The notes below the pieces were generated by a model that saw nothing but the letters and a program-made list of their open reading frames with translations, did no database searches and was not told where the DNA came from. From contig NZ_BMMP01000003.1 of the NCBI RefSeq assembly GCF_014645895.1, positions 39,850 to 103,849 on the forward strand: DNA of 64,000 nt, read 5' to 3'. The translations under genes were made by a program, and so were the position numbers. The DNA is from Streptomyces daqingensis. GTDB lineage: Bacteria; Actinomycetota; Actinomycetes; Streptomycetales; Streptomycetaceae. This document shows positions 47,156 to 55,379 of the stretch, piece after piece; position 1 is the first letter of the stretch, and each line of letters begins with the position of its first letter.

Positions 47156-48241
47156 ATGGTCCGCGCCGCCGTACTCCCCGCAGTCGGAGCCCCCCTCGAC
47201 ATCACCGAGATCGACCTGCCCGAGCCCGGTCCGGGGCAGGTGCGGGTCCGCCTCGCCGCAGCCGGCGTGTGCCACTCGGACCTGTCCCTGTCCAACGGCA
47301 CGCTGCGGCAGCCCGTGCCGGCGGTGCTCGGACACGAGGGGGCCGGCACGGTCGCCGCGGTCGGCGACGGCGTGGAGAGCTGCTCGCCGGGCGACCGCGT
47401 GATCCTCAACTGGGCGCCGTCGTGCGGGGAATGCCACTTCTGCGCCCGGCTCTCCGAGCCGTGGCTGTGCGTGAACGCGAACGCCGGGACCACCGTGCCC
47501 TACGCCCGCACCTCCGGCGGCGAGGACCTCTACCCCGGCCTGGGCGCGGCCGTCTTCGCGGAGGAGACCGTCGTAGCGGAGAACGCGCTGCTGCCGCTCC
47601 CCGGAGGCGTCCCCCTCGCGGACGCCGCACTCCTCGGCTGCGCCGTCCTGACCGGGTACGGCGCGGTGCACCACAGCGCGCGCGTACGCGCCGGAGAGTC
47701 GGTGGCGGTCTTCGGGATCGGCGGCGTCGGCCTCGCCACCGTCCAGTCCGCGAAGCTGGCCGGGGCCGGAACGGTCGTGGCCGTCGACGTCTCACCGGAG
47801 AAGGAGGAACTGGCGCGCAGGGCGGGCGCGGACGAGTACCTGATCGCCTCCGACACGACGGCGAAGGAGATACGGCGGCTCACCGGGGGATTCGGCGCGG
47901 ACGTCGCGGTCGAATGCGTGGGACGGGGCGAGACCATCCGCGCGGCCTGGAACTCGACGCGCCGCGGCGGCCGTACGAGCGTCGTCGGCATCGGGGGCAA
48001 GGAACAGCAGGTGCAGTTCTCCGCGTTGGAGATCTTCCACTTCGCCCGCACGCTCTCGGGCTGCGTCTACGGAAACTGCGACCCCGCCCAGGACGTGCCG
48101 GTACTCGCGGAACACGTACGTGAGGGACGGCTCGATCTGGGGGCCCTGGTCACCGAACGCATCGGCCTGGACGGCATCCCCGCCGCCTTCGGCGCGATGC
48201 TGGCGGGCCGCGGCGGACGCGCCCTGGTGGTCTTCGAATGA
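47156..48241 (+). CDS. Zinc-dependent alcohol dehydrogenase
   Basis: Encodes 361 residues. Catalytic zinc ligands are in GVCHSD (about 38) and GHEGAG (about 60). The structural zinc cluster is CGECHFCARLSEPWLC (about 90-105). The NAD-binding turn is GIGGVGLATVQSAKLAGA (about 187). It interconverts an alcohol and an aldehyde that the upstream ALDH could oxidise. AGGAG lies 8 bases before the ATG at 47156. Confidence 0.92.
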   Translation: MVRAAVLPAVGAPLDITEIDLPEPGPGQVRVRLAAAGVCHSDLSLSNGTLRQPVPAVLGHEGAGTVAAVGDGVESCSPGDRVILNWAPSCGECHFCARLSEPWLCVNANAGTTVPYARTSGGEDLYPGLGAAVFAEETVVAENALLPLPGGVPLADAALLGCAVLTGYGAVHHSARVRAGESVAVFGIGGVGLATVQSAKLAGAGTVVAVDVSPEKEELARRAGADEYLIASDTTAKEIRRLTGGFGADVAVECVGRGETIRAAWNSTRRGGRTSVVGIGGKEQQVQFSALEIFHFARTLSGCVYGNCDPAQDVPVLAEHVREGRLDLGALVTERIGLDGIPAAFGAMLAGRGGRALVVFE

Positions 48242-48357
48242 CCGGGTAACGGCCCTGCCGCGTACGTCCGTTCACCTCCCACCGGCACCTCCTCCGGGCG
48301 GGTGGACGGACGTTCGGCTTCTTCAGGGGCGTCGGCTCCGGCGGTCAGCGGTCCTCC

Positions 48358-49113
48358 TCACGCCGGCGCCGGCCCCGTGACGAGCACCTCGATGCCGTCC
48401 AGGATCCGCCCGAGGCCGAAGTGGAAGTCCTCGTCGGCGTCCCCGGCCGCTCCGTCGAAGACCCCCGCGTCCAGGACCTCGCGCAGCGCGGGGAACTCCG
48501 ACGGGCCCGTGAGCATGGCGAGTTGCCGGCTGTAGCTGTGCAGGAGGGTCTCGTCGGTGTGCCCGCTCGCGCGCATGGCCGCGTCGAGCTGGCTCTCCAG
48601 CAGGGCCTGGCTCCGCAGGAACTGGCTGACGAGGAGGAGCGAGGCCATCTGCCCGTCCGGTCCGAGTCCCGCGGCGCGCAGGCACTTCAGCCCGGCCTCC
48701 ATCCACCTGACCGAGTTCGGAGCGACGGGCGGGCCGCTGATGGCCACCTCCGCGGACCACGGATGGCGCCGGGCGATCGCCATGTACTCCGTGCCCCAGC
48801 GGGTCAGCCCGGCCCTCCAGTCCCCGTCCTCGGGCACCGCCGGGACCGGGACGAACACCGCGTCGGCCATGAGCGTGACGAGCTCGTCCTTGGCATTCAC
48901 GTAGCGGTAGAGCGACATGGTGGCGACGCCGAGCTCCTGGGCCACCCTGCTCATCGAGACGGCCCGGAGTCCCTCCGCGGAGGCGACCGCGACACCGGCG
49001 TCGATGATCTCGCCGAGCGTCAGCGCGCGCTTGGGCCCCTTCTTCGGCTGCTCCCGGAAGCCCCACGCCAGCTCGATGCTGGCGGGCAGTCCGGTCTCCG
49101 TGGTCTCGCTCAT
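48358..49113 (-). CDS. TetR-family regulator of the DrrAB-type exporter
   Basis: Encodes 251 residues. The HTH (about 30-75) is LTLGEIIDAGVAVASAEGLR and SRVAQELGVATMSLYRYVNA. A large TetR_C-type ligand domain follows (about 95-245). It is divergent from the ABC operon, and two matched operators lie between them, so it is probably the local repressor. Lipophilic drugs are the usual ligands of such repressors. Confidence 0.9.
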   Translation of the reverse strand: MSETTETGLPASIELAWGFREQPKKGPKRALTLGEIIDAGVAVASAEGLRAVSMSRVAQELGVATMSLYRYVNAKDELVTLMADAVFVPVPAVPEDGDWRAGLTRWGTEYMAIARRHPWSAEVAISGPPVAPNSVRWMEAGLKCLRAAGLGPDGQMASLLLVSQFLRSQALLESQLDAAMRASGHTDETLLHSYSRQLAMLTGPSEFPALREVLDAGVFDGAAGDADEDFHFGLGRILDGIEVLVTGPAPA

Positions 49114-49150
49114 GGCTCCGATTCGTGGAGGACGTTGACAAGTCCGTTTC

Positions 49151-49167
49151 TGCGTATAGCCTACACA
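49151..49167. promoter_or_regulatory. TetR operator 1 for the DrrAB-type operon
   Basis: TGCGTA-TAGCC-TACACA is a 17-bp inverted repeat with one mismatch. It lies just right of a TTGACA (49135-49140) that could be the -35 for the ABC operon. Confidence 0.72.
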
Positions 49168-49175
49168 GTAGTTAA

Positions 49176-49192
49176 TGCGTATGTGGTACGCA
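49176..49192. promoter_or_regulatory. TetR operator 2 for the DrrAB-type operon
   Basis: TGCGTA-TGTGG-TACGCA is a perfect 6-bp-arm repeat with a 5-base spacer, 25 bp downstream of operator 1. It ends 9 bases before the start codon of the ABC ATPase gene. An outer 10-bp pair (49147-49156 and 49187-49196) links the two. Confidence 0.8.
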
Positions 49193-49200
49193 GAAAGGGG

Positions 49201-50202
49201 GTGGACTCGTTGGACACGGCGATCGACGCGGTGGGCCTGACGAAGTCCTACGGAGCGGTGCGCGTCCTCGACGGGGTGGACCTCGCGGTGCGGACCGGCA
49301 GCGTCTCCGCGCTGCTCGGGCCGAACGGCGCGGGCAAGACGACGATGGTCCGCATCCTCGCGACGCTCAGTCCGCCGGACTCCGGGCGCGCGAAGGTGGC
49401 CGGATACGACGTGGAACGGGAACGCGGCGGAGTGCGCCGCAGCATCAGCCTCACCGGGCAGTACGCGGCGCTTGACGACCTGCAGAGCGGTGCGGAGAAC
49501 CTGCGGATGATGGCGAAGCTCGCGGGCCTCGGCAGCCGCGGGGCCAGGGTTCGCGCGGCGGAGTTGCTCGACCGGTTCGACCTGGCCGAGGCCGCCGGAC
49601 GGAGGGTCGGGACCTACTCGGGCGGCATGCGCCGCAGGCTCGACATCGCCGCCGGGCTCGTCGGCGATCCCTCCGTCGTCTTCCTCGACGAACCGACCAC
49701 CGGACTCGACGTGCGCAGCAGGCAGACGATGTGGTCAGTGATCTCGGAACTCGCGCGCTCCGGCGTGACGGTGCTCCTGACGACCCAGTATCTGGAGGAG
49801 GCCGACCGCCTCGCGGACCGGGTCGCGGTGCTCGACGGCGGGCGGATCGTCGCCGAGGGCACTCCGGCGGAGCTCAAGCAGCGGGTGGGCGGAGGCAGGG
49901 TGGACCTCACTGCGTCCGGGCCCGCCGCCTTCGGCCGGCTGCGGGCCGCGCTGGGACCGCGGGCGCTCCACGCCGACCCGGCCGAACACGGGCTGAGCGT
50001 CGCGACGGACGGCACGGCCGCCGAAGTGCGCCGCCTGCTCCAGCAGTTGGACCCGGAGTGCGTCCTCGTCGAACGTTTCGCCGTCCACGAGGCCTCGATG
50101 GACGACGTGTTCATCTCGCTGACGGGCGGCACCGCCGCCTCCGATACGGACGGCCTGGCAAGCCGGACCGGCGGAACGGGCGGGGAGGTGGCCCGTGTCT
50201 GA
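49201..50202 (+). CDS. ABC transporter ATPase, DrrA type
   Basis: Encodes 333 residues from GTG 49201; TTG 49210 is another choice and better spaced from AAAGGGGG. Walker A is GPNGAGKTT (about 40), the signature YSGGMRRRL (about 140), Walker B VVFLDEPTTGLD (about 160) and the switch TTQYLEEAD (about 197). It ends with the DrrA C-terminal domain (FAVHEASMDDVFISLTGG). It powers efflux with the adjacent permease; the genes overlap by 8 bases. Confidence 0.92.
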   Translation: MDSLDTAIDAVGLTKSYGAVRVLDGVDLAVRTGSVSALLGPNGAGKTTMVRILATLSPPDSGRAKVAGYDVERERGGVRRSISLTGQYAALDDLQSGAENLRMMAKLAGLGSRGARVRAAELLDRFDLAEAAGRRVGTYSGGMRRRLDIAAGLVGDPSVVFLDEPTTGLDVRSRQTMWSVISELARSGVTVLLTTQYLEEADRLADRVAVLDGGRIVAEGTPAELKQRVGGGRVDLTASGPAAFGRLRAALGPRALHADPAEHGLSVATDGTAAEVRRLLQQLDPECVLVERFAVHEASMDDVFISLTGGTAASDTDGLASRTGGTGGEVARV

Positions 50203-51004
50203 GCTGACGGATACGCGCGCGCCCGCCCCCTCCCGCGCCGGCCGGCTGCCGTCGCTCCTCCGGGACACCGTCACCATGTCGCAGCGCAGCGTCAGGCTGA
50301 CCATGCGGGAGATCGACGGGCTGCTGACCGCTCTCATCCTGCCCGTGCTGATCATGCTGGTGTTCGTCTACCTCTTCGGCGGGGCGATCCGGACGCCGAC
50401 GGAGCAGTACGTGGACTTCGTGCTCCCCGGAGTGCTGCTCGTGTGCACGGGCTTCGTCTCCGCGCTGACCGCCACCAGCGTCACCCGGGACATGAAGGAG
50501 GGCATCGTCGACCGCTTCCGCTCCATGGGCGTGGCGGGCGGCTCGCTGCTCACGGGGCACGTCGTCTCGAGCCTGGTGCGGTGCGGCTGCGCGTCGGCGC
50601 TCATGCTGGCCACGGCGTTCCTCATCGGGTTCCGGCCGACGGCGGACGCGGCGGGATGGATCGCGGCGGCGGGCGTGCTGGTGATGTTCGTGTGGGCCCT
50701 GTCCTGGCTGGCCGCGGTCTTCGGGCTGCTGGCCCGCACGCCGGAGGGAGCGAGCGGGTTCAGCTTCGTCATCATGTTCCTGCCCTATGCCAGCAGCGGC
50801 TTCGTCCCCGTCGAGACGATGCCGGGCTGGGTGCGGGGATTCGCCGAGAACCAGCCGGTCACGCCGGTGATCGAGACGCTGCGCGCCCTGCTGCACGGCG
50901 CTCCGGCCGGGGCGGACGCAGCGGTGGCCGCGGCCTGGTGTGCGGGGGTCACCGCGGTGTCCGTCGTGCTGGCGGCGGTCCTCTTCCGCCGCCGCACTGC
51001 CTGA
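50195..51004 (+). CDS. ABC-2 type permease, DrrB type
   Basis: Encodes 269 residues from a GTG. Six membrane helices match the ABC-2 family, with the conserved DMKEGIVDRFRSM loop (about 107) and PYASSGFVPVETMPGW (about 200). It is the membrane half of the exporter. The overlap with the ATPase gene means coupled translation. Confidence 0.91.
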   Translation: MSELTDTRAPAPSRAGRLPSLLRDTVTMSQRSVRLTMREIDGLLTALILPVLIMLVFVYLFGGAIRTPTEQYVDFVLPGVLLVCTGFVSALTATSVTRDMKEGIVDRFRSMGVAGGSLLTGHVVSSLVRCGCASALMLATAFLIGFRPTADAAGWIAAAGVLVMFVWALSWLAAVFGLLARTPEGASGFSFVIMFLPYASSGFVPVETMPGWVRGFAENQPVTPVIETLRALLHGAPAGADAAVAAAWCAGVTAVSVVLAAVLFRRRTA

Positions 51005-51030
51005 GGCCGCACTGCGCAAGGGGGAGCGCC

Positions 51031-51051
51031 CGGCCCGGTCACACCGGGCCG
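51031..51051. terminator. Hairpin between permease and TetR genes
   Basis: A perfect 9-bp stem (CGGCCCGGT) with a 3-base loop lies between the converging permease (+) and TetR (-) genes and overlaps the TetR 3' end. Confidence 0.6.
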
Positions 51052-51692
51052 GGCGCGGGCGCGGAAGCTCCTCCGGGACGGCGTGCGGCCAGGCCGTCGA
51101 CGAGCGCGCGCAGACCGGTCTCGAACGCGCCCTCGTCCACCTGCTGCCGGTGCTCCGCCAGCAGGTGCGCCTGGTCGAGGTGGGGATAGTCGCGGGCGTA
51201 GATCTCCGCGTCGTCGATGAAGCCCCGGGCGAACGAGCCGAGCGCCGAGCCCGCCACGAAGTAGCGCATCAGTGCGCCGATGTGGGTGGCCTGCGCCTTG
51301 GGCCAGCCCGCGCTGGTCATCCCGCCGAACACCGCGTCGGCGATGCGCAGCTGGCTCGGGCGCCGGCCGGGGCCCTGCGCCAGGAAGGGGACGATGTTGG
51401 GGTGGGCGGAGAGCGCGGCGCGGTAGGAGCGGGCCCAGTCGAGGAGCGCCTGCCGCCACTCGGTGCCGTCCGAGAACATCGACACGTCGACCTGCGCGCA
51501 CACGGTGTCCGCGACGGCGTCGAGGATCTCGTCCTTGTTGCGGAAGTGGTTGTACAGGGACGGCCCGCTGACGCCCAGCTCCGCGGCGAGGCGCCTGGTG
51601 GAGACCGCCTGAAGGCCCTCGGCGTCCACGAGGGCGAGGGCGCACTCGACGATGCGCGCACGGCTCAGCAGGGGCTTCGGCGGTCGGGCCAT
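51039..51692 (-). CDS. TetR-family regulator, probable repressor of the ALDH gene
   Basis: Encodes 217 residues from ATG 51692 (220 from ATG 51701). The HTH (about 10-55) is LSRARIVECALALVDAEGLQ and RRLAAELGVSGPSLYNHFRNK. The C-terminal ligand domain spans about 75-200. Its promoter carries CTAGC-N3-GCTAG, the core also found in front of the aldehyde dehydrogenase gene 6 kb away. That points to autoregulation and control of the ALDH. The promoter has been interrupted by a MITE-like element. Confidence 0.88.
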   Translation of the reverse strand: MARPPKPLLSRARIVECALALVDAEGLQAVSTRRLAAELGVSGPSLYNHFRNKDEILDAVADTVCAQVDVSMFSDGTEWRQALLDWARSYRAALSAHPNIVPFLAQGPGRRPSQLRIADAVFGGMTSAGWPKAQATHIGALMRYFVAGSALGSFARGFIDDAEIYARDYPHLDQAHLLAEHRQQVDEGAFETGLRALVDGLAARRPGGASAPAPGPV

Positions 51693-51721
51693 GGGCCTCA
51701 TGGTAGAGCGCGCCGGAACGG

Positions 51722-51737
51722 AAACTAGCGCCGCTAG
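51722..51737. promoter_or_regulatory. TetR operator, broken at its edge by the MITE
   Basis: AAACTAGC-GCC-GCTAG keeps the CTAGC-N3-GCTAG core. The outer bases of its right arm are now those of the repeat element. Removing the element with one CTAG restores ACTAGC-GCC-GCTAGT. Confidence 0.78.
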
Positions 51738-51912
51738 GGGCTGTCTGACAAATGGCGCCGTTCGCCCGGAGGGCGGGGCTCGCGTCGTCTGGTGCGTGCG
51801 GATGCAAGGCGGAGGTCCGTCCTCGTAGTGGGCTACTCGGTCGGTCCGACAACGCAGCAGACGTGCGTGCCAGGCGGCGCGAGCCAGGCGGGATTTGTCA
51901 GACAACCCCTAG
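51734..51912 (+). mobile_element. MITE-like element, copy 1
   Basis: 179 bp including a CTAG at each end (171 bp without). The terminal inverted repeats are about 17 bp, starting GGGGCTGTCTGACAAAT at the left. The right end gives GGGGTTGTCTGACAAAT when reversed. It holds no reading frame for a transposase, so it would need one from elsewhere. The CTAG flanks are the probable target duplication. Copy 2 (58741-58919) is the same length, in the opposite orientation. Confidence 0.85.
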
Positions 51913-51983
51913 TCCGGGGCCGTCCGCGCGGAGGTCCCCGTCGTGCCGTGCCCGTCAGGGCCCTGACCCCCCTCGCACGAGAC

Positions 51984-51999
51984 CTAAGCATCTGCTCAG
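51984..51999. promoter_or_regulatory. TetR operator (CTAAGC type), upstream of the TetR gene at 52045
   Basis: CTAAGC-ATCT-GCTCAG is an imperfect inverted repeat (one mismatch), 45 bases before the TetR ATG. The same arms occur before the MaoC gene (53277-53292). Confidence 0.75.
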
Positions 52000-52044
52000 G
52001 GCCCGTTGTATGGTGTTCGCCGGTCGAGGGAAGGGCGGGACGCG

Positions 52045-52719
52045 ATGGCAGCGGAGACGGGATCCCCGGTCGCGAAGGCCGAGGGGGAGCCGGCCCGGAC
52101 CGACGAGTCCTTCGAGGGCGTCACTCCCGACGCCGCCCGGCGCCTGCTGCTCGGAGCGGTCGAGGCCTTCGCGGAGCGGGGCTTCCACGCCACCACCACG
52201 CGCGACATCGCGGGACGCGCGGGCATGAGCCCGGCCGCGCTCTACATCCACTACAAGACGAAGGAAGAGCTGCTCTTCCAGATCAGCAAGGTCGGGCACG
52301 AGCGGTCGGTGAACGTGCTGGCCGAGGCGGCGGGCAGTGGCGGCGGGGACGCCGTCCGGCTGGCGCAGGCCGTGCGGTCGTTCGTGCGGTGGCACGCCGA
52401 GCACCACACCACGGCCCGGGTCGTCCAGTACGAACTGGCCGCGCTCGGCGCGGAGCACTACGAGGAGATCGTGGGGCTCCGCCGGCGCAGCGAGGAGATC
52501 CTGCGCGGAATCCTGGAGAGCGGCCACGCCTCGGGCGAGTTCGAGGTGGCGGACATCCGCGGGACGACGCTCGCTGTGATGTCGCTGTGCATCGACGTCG
52601 CCCGCTGGTACAGCCCCGCGGGACGCAGGACGCCCGACGAGATCGGCGCGCTCTACGCCGACCTCGTACTGCGCATGGTCGCGTCCACGGGACCGGCCGG
52701 CCCCGCACCGGCGGAGTGA
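52045..52719 (+). CDS. TetR-family regulator, lipid-metabolism type
   Basis: Encodes 224 residues. The HTH (about 25-75) is EAFAERGFHATTTRDIAG and GMSPAALYIHYKTKEELLFQ. The C-terminal domain (about 95-215) resembles KstR/FadR-like TetR proteins that sense acyl-CoAs. AAGGG lies upstream of the ATG at 52045. The shared CTAAGC operator indicates that it controls itself and the MaoC gene. Confidence 0.88.
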   Translation: MAAETGSPVAKAEGEPARTDESFEGVTPDAARRLLLGAVEAFAERGFHATTTRDIAGRAGMSPAALYIHYKTKEELLFQISKVGHERSVNVLAEAAGSGGGDAVRLAQAVRSFVRWHAEHHTTARVVQYELAALGAEHYEEIVGLRRRSEEILRGILESGHASGEFEVADIRGTTLAVMSLCIDVARWYSPAGRRTPDEIGALYADLVLRMVASTGPAGPAPAE

Positions 52720-52779
52720 CCCGGCCCTCCCGGGCCCGCCTCCGGCAGCGCGCCGCGGGGCACGTCGCCGGAAGGGGCC

Positions 52780-53241
52780 TCACCAGAAGTAGCGGCTGAG
52801 GGTCTCCGCGACGCACACCGGCTTGTCCCCGCCCTCACGCTCGACCGTCACCTTCGCGGCGACCTGGACGCCTTCGCCGGCCTCGCTCACGTCCACGAGC
52901 TCCACGCGCGCCCGCAGGCGCGAGCCGACGGGCACGGGCGCGGGGAAACGGACCTTGTTCACGCCGTAGTTGACGCCCATGCGGGCTCCCTCGACGCGCA
53001 TGACGCGCGGTACGAGGTCGGGCAGCAGGGAGAGCGTGAGGTAACCGTGCGCGATGGTCGTGCCGAAGGGGCCGTCCTTCGCGCGGGCCGGGTCCACGTG
53101 GATCCACTGGTGGTCGCCCGTCGCCTCGGCGAACAGGTCGATCCGCTTCTGGTCGATCTCCAGCCAGTCGCTCACGCCGAGTTCCCGGCCGACCGCGGCC
53201 GCCAGCTCGGCGGTCGAGGAGAAGACCCGTGGTTCCGCCAT
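52780..53241 (-). CDS. MaoC-family enoyl-CoA hydratase
   Basis: Encodes 153 residues of hot-dog fold. The hydratase 2 motif is IDLFAEATGDHQWIHVDPARA (about 34-54) with catalytic Asp and His, followed by GPFGTTIAHGYLTLSLLP (about 57). It hydrates a double bond in an enoyl-CoA. GGGAGG lies 8 bases before the ATG at 53241. The CTAAGC operator lies just upstream (53277). Confidence 0.91.
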   Translation of the reverse strand: MAEPRVFSSTAELAAAVGRELGVSDWLEIDQKRIDLFAEATGDHQWIHVDPARAKDGPFGTTIAHGYLTLSLLPDLVPRVMRVEGARMGVNYGVNKVRFPAPVPVGSRLRARVELVDVSEAGEGVQVAAKVTVEREGGDKPVCVAETLSRYFW

Positions 53242-53276
53242 CCTGCAACCTCCCGCACGTCTCGCGCCGCCGCGTG

Positions 53277-53292
53277 CTAAGCGCTCGCTCAG
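53277..53292. promoter_or_regulatory. TetR operator (CTAAGC type), upstream of the MaoC gene
   Basis: CTAAGC-GCTC-GCTCAG matches the arms of the site at 51984, with the same 4-base spacer. It lies 36 bases before the MaoC ATG. Confidence 0.78.
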
Positions 53293-53451
53293 CATGCTGG
53301 GAGTGCCGGGCGCCTGTCAACGCCGTCGCTGCGGGCCCGCCTTCGCGGACGGGCCGTGGCGGCGGGTCGCGGCGGTGGTACGCGGCGGTGCCTACGGGAA
53401 AGGGCGGCTGGGGGCCGGCGACGCCCGGGCGCTGTCCGGCCCGCGTCGGCG

Positions 53452-53955
53452 TCAGCTCCGCGAAGCGGCCATCGGCTCCAGCTCCTGCCGGGGAGCGCGG
53501 CTGCTGGCGAGGCGGATGACGTTCTTGCCCACGTCCTTGTCCATGGCGCTGATCATGCGGCGCAGCACGTCCGCCAGCCGCGGTGTGGGCGGCGTCGAGG
53601 GGTCACACGGCAGCAGGGACCTGCCGCCCCACGTCAGGCGGTGCCATTCGTCGTGCGGCGCCGGCTGTCTGATGCCGTGCCGCTTCTCGGCTCTGCGCCG
53701 GGACGCCACCTGTTCCTCGTACCGGAGCCACACCTCGCGCGCTTCCTCCAGCTCCTCCAGTGCGGAGACCAGAAGCTGCGGGTCGGGATCGCGGTCGTCC
53801 GGGCTGAATCCCGCCCGGGCGCAAAGGTGTTGCCACGTCGCGCGGTGCCCGTACGGAGCGAAGCGCTCCAGGCATTTACGCAGCGCCTGGCGGCGCTGGG
53901 AAGGTGCCCTGTAGGGATCGCGCACCTGTTCTGCGAGGGCTCTGAAACCGGCCAA
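53452..53955 (-). CDS. Hypothetical helical protein
   Basis: Encodes about 167 residues from TTG 53955, with GGAGG 8 bases upstream; GTG 53964 would sit against that site. The sequence is helical and rich in Arg/Glu (LRKCLERFAPYGHRATWQHL, ALEELEEAREVWLRYEEQ). There is no known domain, signal peptide or membrane segment. Similar short Streptomyces proteins exist, without a function. Confidence 0.62.
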   Translation of the reverse strand: MAGFRALAEQVRDPYRAPSQRRQALRKCLERFAPYGHRATWQHLCARAGFSPDDRDPDPQLLVSALEELEEAREVWLRYEEQVASRRRAEKRHGIRQPAPHDEWHRLTWGGRSLLPCDPSTPPTPRLADVLRRMISAMDKDVGKNVIRLASSRAPRQELEPMAASRS

Positions 53956-54530
53956 TAGTCCCACCTCCGACGGACTGGACCCGACTCGTCGGCGATGTGA
54001 CGCAACTGCCGCGCAATCGGATCCCCCCCGTTACGAAGTACCTGACTTTCCAGTTGTTCCGGGCCGCTGTCGTGCCGGCCCTCCGGGTCCGGTGAACTAC
54101 CCCCGCCCGCCGGGACCACGCCCAGGGAAGCGGGATTCTCACGGGGCTCTCATGAGTTCTCACAGATCTCTCATCGATCGTGAAGACCTCGCAACGGCGA
54201 GTACCGGCGGGTCACATGAGGTCCGACCGGCCCGGACCAGAGCGTTTCCGTTGCGCGTCCCCGAAATCAAGACGCGTCGGCCCTCCCACACCGCTCCTCC
54301 CAACACGTTCTCCCTTCCCTCACGCGCCCTTCGCGTGCCCCGTCCCTCCGCGGGAGCCCCAACCGGCCCTCCGCGAGGGCGAGTCGGGCACGGGAGGACC
54401 GGGTGGCGGGCCGGTCGGGGAGGAGCGCGGAGAGAGCCCGCACCGTCGGTGCGCACGCCGTAGGGTTGGGACCTGGGACGCCGGCACCGCGGCCGGCGCG
54501 GACCACAGTGGCGACGGGGAGATGATCACG
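53956..54530. other. 575-base divergent intergenic region
   Basis: The gap lies between the hypothetical gene (-) and the methyltransferase gene (+). No gene is supported. The only clear element is a pair of direct repeats at 54136-54177, listed separately. GC is lower at 53980-54060. Confidence 0.45.
54136..54177 (+). repeat. Two 21-bp direct repeats
   Basis: Two adjacent units share TTCTCAC at the start and CTCTCAT in the second half (about 15 of 21 positions identical). The 21-bp period is two helical turns, as expected for regulators binding direct repeats on one DNA face. They lie about 350 bases before the methyltransferase gene. Confidence 0.5.
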
Positions 54531-55343
54531 ATGCCGGACGAGCAGCACGATCCGGATCCGGACCTGCTTGCGAAGATCGACTCCACCGTTCCGCACTCGG
54601 CGCGCATCTGGAACTACTGGCTGGGCGGGAAGGACAACTACCCCGTCGACCACGAGGCGGGTGACGAGTTCGCCAAGATCTTCCCCGGGATCGTCGACGC
54701 CGCCCGCGGCTCGCGGTACTTCCTCGCGCGGGCGGTCCGGCACCTCACGACCCGGGAGGGCATCCGGCAGTTCCTCGACGTCGGCACCGGCCTCCCGACC
54801 GTCGACAACACCCACGAGATCGCGCAGCGGCTCGCCCCCGAGTCCCGCATCGTCTACGTCGACAACGACCCGCTGGTACTGGTCCACGCCCACGCGCTGC
54901 TGACCTCGACGCCCGACGGCGTCACTGACTACATCGACGCGGACCTGCGCGACCCCGAGGTGATCCTCGAACGGGCCGCCGCCACGCTGGACTTCAGCGA
55001 GCCGGTGGGCCTGATGATGCTCGGCATCATGGGCCACGTCCCCGACGACGACCTCGCCCGCTCCCTGGTGAGCCGGCTCCTCGACGCCCTGCCCCCGGGC
55101 AGCTTCCTCACCCTCAGCGACGGCACCGACATCAGCGCGGCGCGCCAGCAGGCGCACGAGAAGTACAACAGCAGCGGCGCCGTCCCGTACCACCTGCGCA
55201 GCCCCGAGAGTCTCGGGCACCTGTTCGACGGACTGGAGCTGCTGGAGCCGGGGCTGGTGCCGGTCACGCACTGGCGTCCCGACCACACTCCGTTCCCGGT
55301 CATGCCGGTGACGACGTACGGCGGAGTGGGCCGCAAGCCCTGA
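54531..55343 (+). CDS. SAM-dependent methyltransferase, DUF574 type
   Basis: Encodes 270 residues. The family hallmarks are VPHSARIWNYWLGGKDNYPV (about 14-33), FLDVGTGLPT (about 80, SAM loop), VYVDNDPLV (about 108) and DADLRDPE (about 137). Many copies exist in Streptomyces; substrates are unknown. GGGGAG lies 9 bases before ATG 54531; an earlier ATG at 54522 sits too close to it. Confidence 0.88.
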   Translation: MPDEQHDPDPDLLAKIDSTVPHSARIWNYWLGGKDNYPVDHEAGDEFAKIFPGIVDAARGSRYFLARAVRHLTTREGIRQFLDVGTGLPTVDNTHEIAQRLAPESRIVYVDNDPLVLVHAHALLTSTPDGVTDYIDADLRDPEVILERAAATLDFSEPVGLMMLGIMGHVPDDDLARSLVSRLLDALPPGSFLTLSDGTDISAARQQAHEKYNSSGAVPYHLRSPESLGHLFDGLELLEPGLVPVTHWRPDHTPFPVMPVTTYGGVGRKP

Positions 55344-55344
55344 T

Positions 55345-55379
55345 CCCGGGCCGCCCTCTTTCCGGAGGGAGGCCCCGGG
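55345..55379 (+). terminator. Imperfect hairpin after the methyltransferase gene
   Basis: CCCGGGCCGCCCTC pairs, with one or two mismatches, with GAGGGAGGCCCCGGG across a 6-base loop. Confidence 0.5.
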
